The translations under genes were made by a program, and so were the position numbers. The notes under the pieces are model-generated. The model did not search any database, had not been told where the DNA came from, and worked only from the letters and a program-made list of their open reading frames with translations. A DNA stretch of 7,938 bases from JBFISM01 sp041608535 (lineage in GTDB: Bacteria; Actinomycetota; Acidimicrobiia; Spongiisociales; UBA5794), in NCBI GenBank assembly GCA_041608535.1, contig JBFISM010000156.1, positions 1 through 7,938 on the forward strand, in the 5' to 3' direction. This document shows, one piece after another, positions 5,873 through 7,938 of this stretch. The number at the start of each line of letters is the position of its first letter. Position 1 is the first letter of the stretch.

Positions 5873-6745
5873 GTGAGCGGGCCGGTCTCGGTTCACCAGC
5901 ACGCCCGGGGCCCGGGTCTGTTCGGGCCCCGTCGCCCGCGCCGGGCTCGCGAGGAGGGGGCGCGCGGTGCACTCGTTGCGGTGATCTCGACGGTCGTCTT
6001 CGCCGGGTTTGCGCTGTGGGCCATCCTCACCTCAGAGGCGTGGCCGGCGGTGCAACGGCAGTTCTTCTCCGGCTTCCACTTCCGCGAGTCGTTTCCAGAG
6101 GTGCTCGCCGGCTTCTGGCTGGACGTGCGTATGTTCCTGCTCGCCGAGGTTCTCATCGTGGTGTTTGCGCTCCTCATTGCGATGGCGCGGGCGCTGCGGG
6201 GGCCGGCCTTCTTCCCGATCCGGGCGCTGGCGGTGGCCTTCATCGATCTCATCCGCGGCATCCCGATCATCCTGCTCATCCTGCTGCTCGGTTTCGGGGT
6301 GCCGGCGCTGCAGCTTCCCGGTGTGCCGAGCAGCGAGTTGTTCTGGGGAATCACGGCGCTCGTCATCAGCTATTCGGCTTACACCGCCGAGGTGTACCGG
6401 GCGGGGATCGACTCGGTCCACGAGAGCCAGCGCATGTCGGCGCGTTCGCTGGGGCTCACCCAGATCCAAGCGCTGCGGCACGTGATCGTTCCCCAGGCGA
6501 TCCGCAACGTGATCCCCGCACTTCTCAACGGCTTCGTCAGTCTGCAAAAGGATGTGGCCCTGGTCTTCGTGCTCGGGATCCGCGAGGGGGTGCGGGCCGC
6601 AGAGATCTACAACGCCCGCACCTTCAACTACACCGGCTACATCGCCGCGACCCTCTTGTTCTTGCTGGTGTCGGTGCCTGTGGCCCGGTGGACCGACTGG
6701 TACACCGAGCGCGATCGGCGCCGCAAGCAGGCGGTGGCGCCGTGA
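5873..6745 (+). CDS. Amino acid ABC transporter permease (HisM/GlnP family)
   Basis: The membrane subunit of the importer, 290 residues from GTG 5873. A basic, Pro/Gly-rich cytoplasmic N-tail (about 1-31) is followed by hydrophobic segments at about 32-53, 86-105, 115-142, 157-176, 212-235 and 255-272. The family block AFIDLIRGIPIILLILLLG lies at 122-140. The EAA loop that docks on the ATPase spans about 173-215, with YRAGIDSVHESQRMSARSLG (175-194) and HVIVPQAIRNVIPALLN (203-219). Since only one permease is encoded, it probably works as a homodimer. The start is uncertain: GTG 5873 leaves a 19-bp gap after the binding-protein gene without a clear ribosome site, while in-frame ATG 5828 would overlap that gene by 26 bp and add 15 residues. 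Its stop overlaps the ATPase start (GTGA), so the two are coupled. Confidence 0.92.
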   Translation: MSGPVSVHQHARGPGLFGPRRPRRAREEGARGALVAVISTVVFAGFALWAILTSEAWPAVQRQFFSGFHFRESFPEVLAGFWLDVRMFLLAEVLIVVFALLIAMARALRGPAFFPIRALAVAFIDLIRGIPIILLILLLGFGVPALQLPGVPSSELFWGITALVISYSAYTAEVYRAGIDSVHESQRMSARSLGLTQIQALRHVIVPQAIRNVIPALLNGFVSLQKDVALVFVLGIREGVRAAEIYNARTFNYTGYIAATLLFLLVSVPVARWTDWYTERDRRRKQAVAP

Positions 6746-7500
6746 CGGCCGCTGCTGCACCCAAGCTGGAGCTGCGGGGGGTGAGCAAGGCCTTCGACGA
6801 CAAGGTCGTCCTCTCCGGGATCGACTTGGTCGTCCTCCCCCACGAGGCGATCTGTCTCATCGGATCCTCCGGATCGGGCAAGTCGACGCTGCTCAAATGC
6901 GTCAACCTCCTGCTCGACATCGACGGCGGCGACATCGTGCTCGACGGCAGGGTCATCACCAGCCCCGAGGTCAATCCGGACGAGGTCCGGCAGGGGATGG
7001 GGATCGTGTTCCAGGCGTTCAACCTGTTTCCCCACATGAGCGTGCTCGACAACATCACGCTGAGCCCACGCAAGGTCCACGGCGCTGCGCGTCACGAGGC
7101 GGATGCGAGGGCGATGGAGCTGCTCGTGCGATTCGGTCTCGAGGACAAGGCCGAGGAATACCCGGATAGGTTGTCCGGTGGCCAGCAGCAGCGGGTGGCG
7201 GTGGTGCGTGCCCTGGCCACAGAGCCCGAGCTGATGCTCTTCGACGAGGTGACGTCTGCTCTCGACCCGGAACTGGTCGCCGAAGTGCTCGATGTGATTC
7301 GTGAGCTGAAGACTGAAGGCATGACGATGCTCATCGCAACCCACGAGATGGGTTTCGCCAGAGACGTTGCCGATCGGGTGTGCTTTCTCGATGCGGGCCA
7401 GATCCTGGAGCAGGGCCCACCGGCAGAGATCTTCACCTCACCACAACAGCCCCGCACGCAGCAGTTCTTGCAGCGAATTGTCGATGCCGGGCGCTTGTAG
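6742..7500 (+). CDS. Amino acid ABC transporter ATP-binding protein (GlnQ/HisP family)
   Basis: The 252-residue ATPase that powers the importer, with a full motif set: Walker A GSSGSGKST (41-49), Q-loop Gln91 in VFQAFNLFPHMSV (89-101), ABC signature LSGGQQQR (144-151), Walker B LMLFDE (164-169), D-loop SALD (172-175) and H-loop His201 in TMLIATHEMGFA (195-206). The QAFNLFPH and ATHEMGFA blocks are typical of polar amino acid importers, and the length is normal for GlnQ/HisP. GTG 6742 overlaps the permease stop by 4 bp; the frame is open further upstream but only as an out-of-frame reading of the permease gene. It ends 40 bp from the stop of the convergent peptidase gene; no T-rich terminator hairpin is visible in that gap. 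Confidence 0.94.
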   Translation: MTAAAAPKLELRGVSKAFDDKVVLSGIDLVVLPHEAICLIGSSGSGKSTLLKCVNLLLDIDGGDIVLDGRVITSPEVNPDEVRQGMGIVFQAFNLFPHMSVLDNITLSPRKVHGAARHEADARAMELLVRFGLEDKAEEYPDRLSGGQQQRVAVVRALATEPELMLFDEVTSALDPELVAEVLDVIRELKTEGMTMLIATHEMGFARDVADRVCFLDAGQILEQGPPAEIFTSPQQPRTQQFLQRIVDAGRL

Positions 7501-7540
7501 CGTTTCCCTCCCTGCCGGTGGATGCCGTGAGCTCAGGGCC

Positions 7541-7938
7541 TCAGGCCACTCCACAGAAGTCGATGATGCATCTCACCAGGGTTTCGGTGCAGGTGCGCAG
7601 CTCGTCGATCGGGACGTGCTCGTCTGCGTAGTGGGCGCAGCGAACGTCGCCCGGTCCGTACATGACGGTGGGTGTGTCGCCGAGATTGTTGAGCAGTCGC
7701 ATGTCAGCTCCGAACGGCATTCCGTGTACGAGGGGACGGGACCCGGTGGCGGCCTCCGCTGCCCGTGACGTCACCGCAATGATCCGGGCATCGGGGGCCG
7801 TTCTCGTCGGGTCGAACTGGCCGCCCCACCAGTCGACCGCCGGCGGATGCTCGGCGAGCCACGGGTCCTGCCGTGCGGTGGCGGCGATCACGGACTCGAA
7901 GGCCGCCCGTGCCGCCTCGAGATCCTCGTCGAGCTTGA
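7541..7938 (-). CDS. M20 family metallopeptidase / deacylase (ArgE/DapE-like), C-terminal part only
   Basis: The frame is open from its stop at 7541-7543 to the right edge, giving about 132 C-terminal residues; the N-terminal part lies outside the window. The visible end matches M20 enzymes of the acetylornithine deacetylase/succinyl-diaminopimelate desuccinylase type: a WWGGQFDPTR block, then HGMPFGADMRLL (substrate-binding Gly-x-Pro-x-Gly-Ala-Asp region), TPTVMYGPGDVRCAHYADEH containing the late zinc-binding histidine of YGPG-x-x-x-x-AH-x-x-[DN]E, and a VPIDEL helix start. The catalytic aspartates and first zinc ligands would be upstream and cannot be checked. GTG 7891 can serve as a start on paper, but the upstream codons (LDEDLEAARAAFESV) continue the domain smoothly, so it is internal. 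It converges on the importer operon. Substrate is unknown: N-acyl amino acid or dipeptide hydrolysis are the usual activities. Confidence 0.88.
   Translation of the reverse strand, partial: KLDEDLEAARAAFESVIAATARQDPWLAEHPPAVDWWGGQFDPTRTAPDARIIAVTSRAAEAATGSRPLVHGMPFGADMRLLNNLGDTPTVMYGPGDVRCAHYADEHVPIDELRTCTETLVRCIIDFCGVA

Noticed and set aside
6016..6741. N-terminal extension of the ATPase frame to 494 residues
   Set aside because: It is an out-of-frame reading of the permease gene; the ABC domain starts right after GTG 6742.
7537..7547. GGCCTCAGGCC inverted repeat at the end of the convergent pair, as a terminator
   Set aside because: Arms of 5 bp around a single base cannot form a normal hairpin, and there is no T tract on either strand.

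Overview
The window is high-GC bacterial DNA with actinobacterial traits. Most genes start with GTG, genes are tightly packed with stop/start overlaps, and one lipoprotein carries a long Thr/Ala/Asp/Pro linker after its lipobox. That linker style is common in Acidimicrobiia (Ilumatobacter-like actinobacteria), so this lineage is my best guess; no marker gene proves it.

Layout from left to right. (1) 1-320: C-rich non-coding DNA made of a degenerate tandem repeat of about 67-70 bp, running off the left edge. (2) 407-2695, plus strand: a three-gene overlapping operon of a RimB-type 'ATP-dependent zinc protease' (retropepsin-like fold), a RimK glutamate ligase, and an AstE/aspartoacylase-type zinc hydrolase. 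(3) 2696-2995: a 300-bp gap between convergent operons, holding a possible remnant of a TPR protein on the minus strand. (4) 4767 down to 2996, minus strand: O-acetylhomoserine sulfhydrylase (methionine synthesis by direct sulfhydrylation), coupled through a 1-base overlap to a small CoA-binding Rossmann protein. (5) 4855-7500, plus strand: a complete polar amino acid ABC importer in the order binding lipoprotein, permease, ATPase. (6) 7541 to the right edge, minus strand: the C-terminal third or so of an M20-family metallopeptidase, cut by the window end.

How the genes work together. The first operon looks like a system for adding glutamate tails to a protein (in known cases ribosomal protein S6) or to a small molecule, with two hydrolytic partners that may trim or remove them. 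The importer and the M20 hydrolase fit amino acid uptake and deacylation or hydrolysis, but nothing links them directly. The sulfhydrylase/CoA-binding pair is a housekeeping methionine unit.

The most interesting parts are the writer/eraser logic of the RimK cluster, the 67-bp repeat array, and a shared TAGCCT motif about 40 nt upstream of both plus-strand operons. I found no RNA gene, insertion sequence, CRISPR array or convincing terminator. No clearly new biological system is evident; most of the window is recognisable chromosomal housekeeping.
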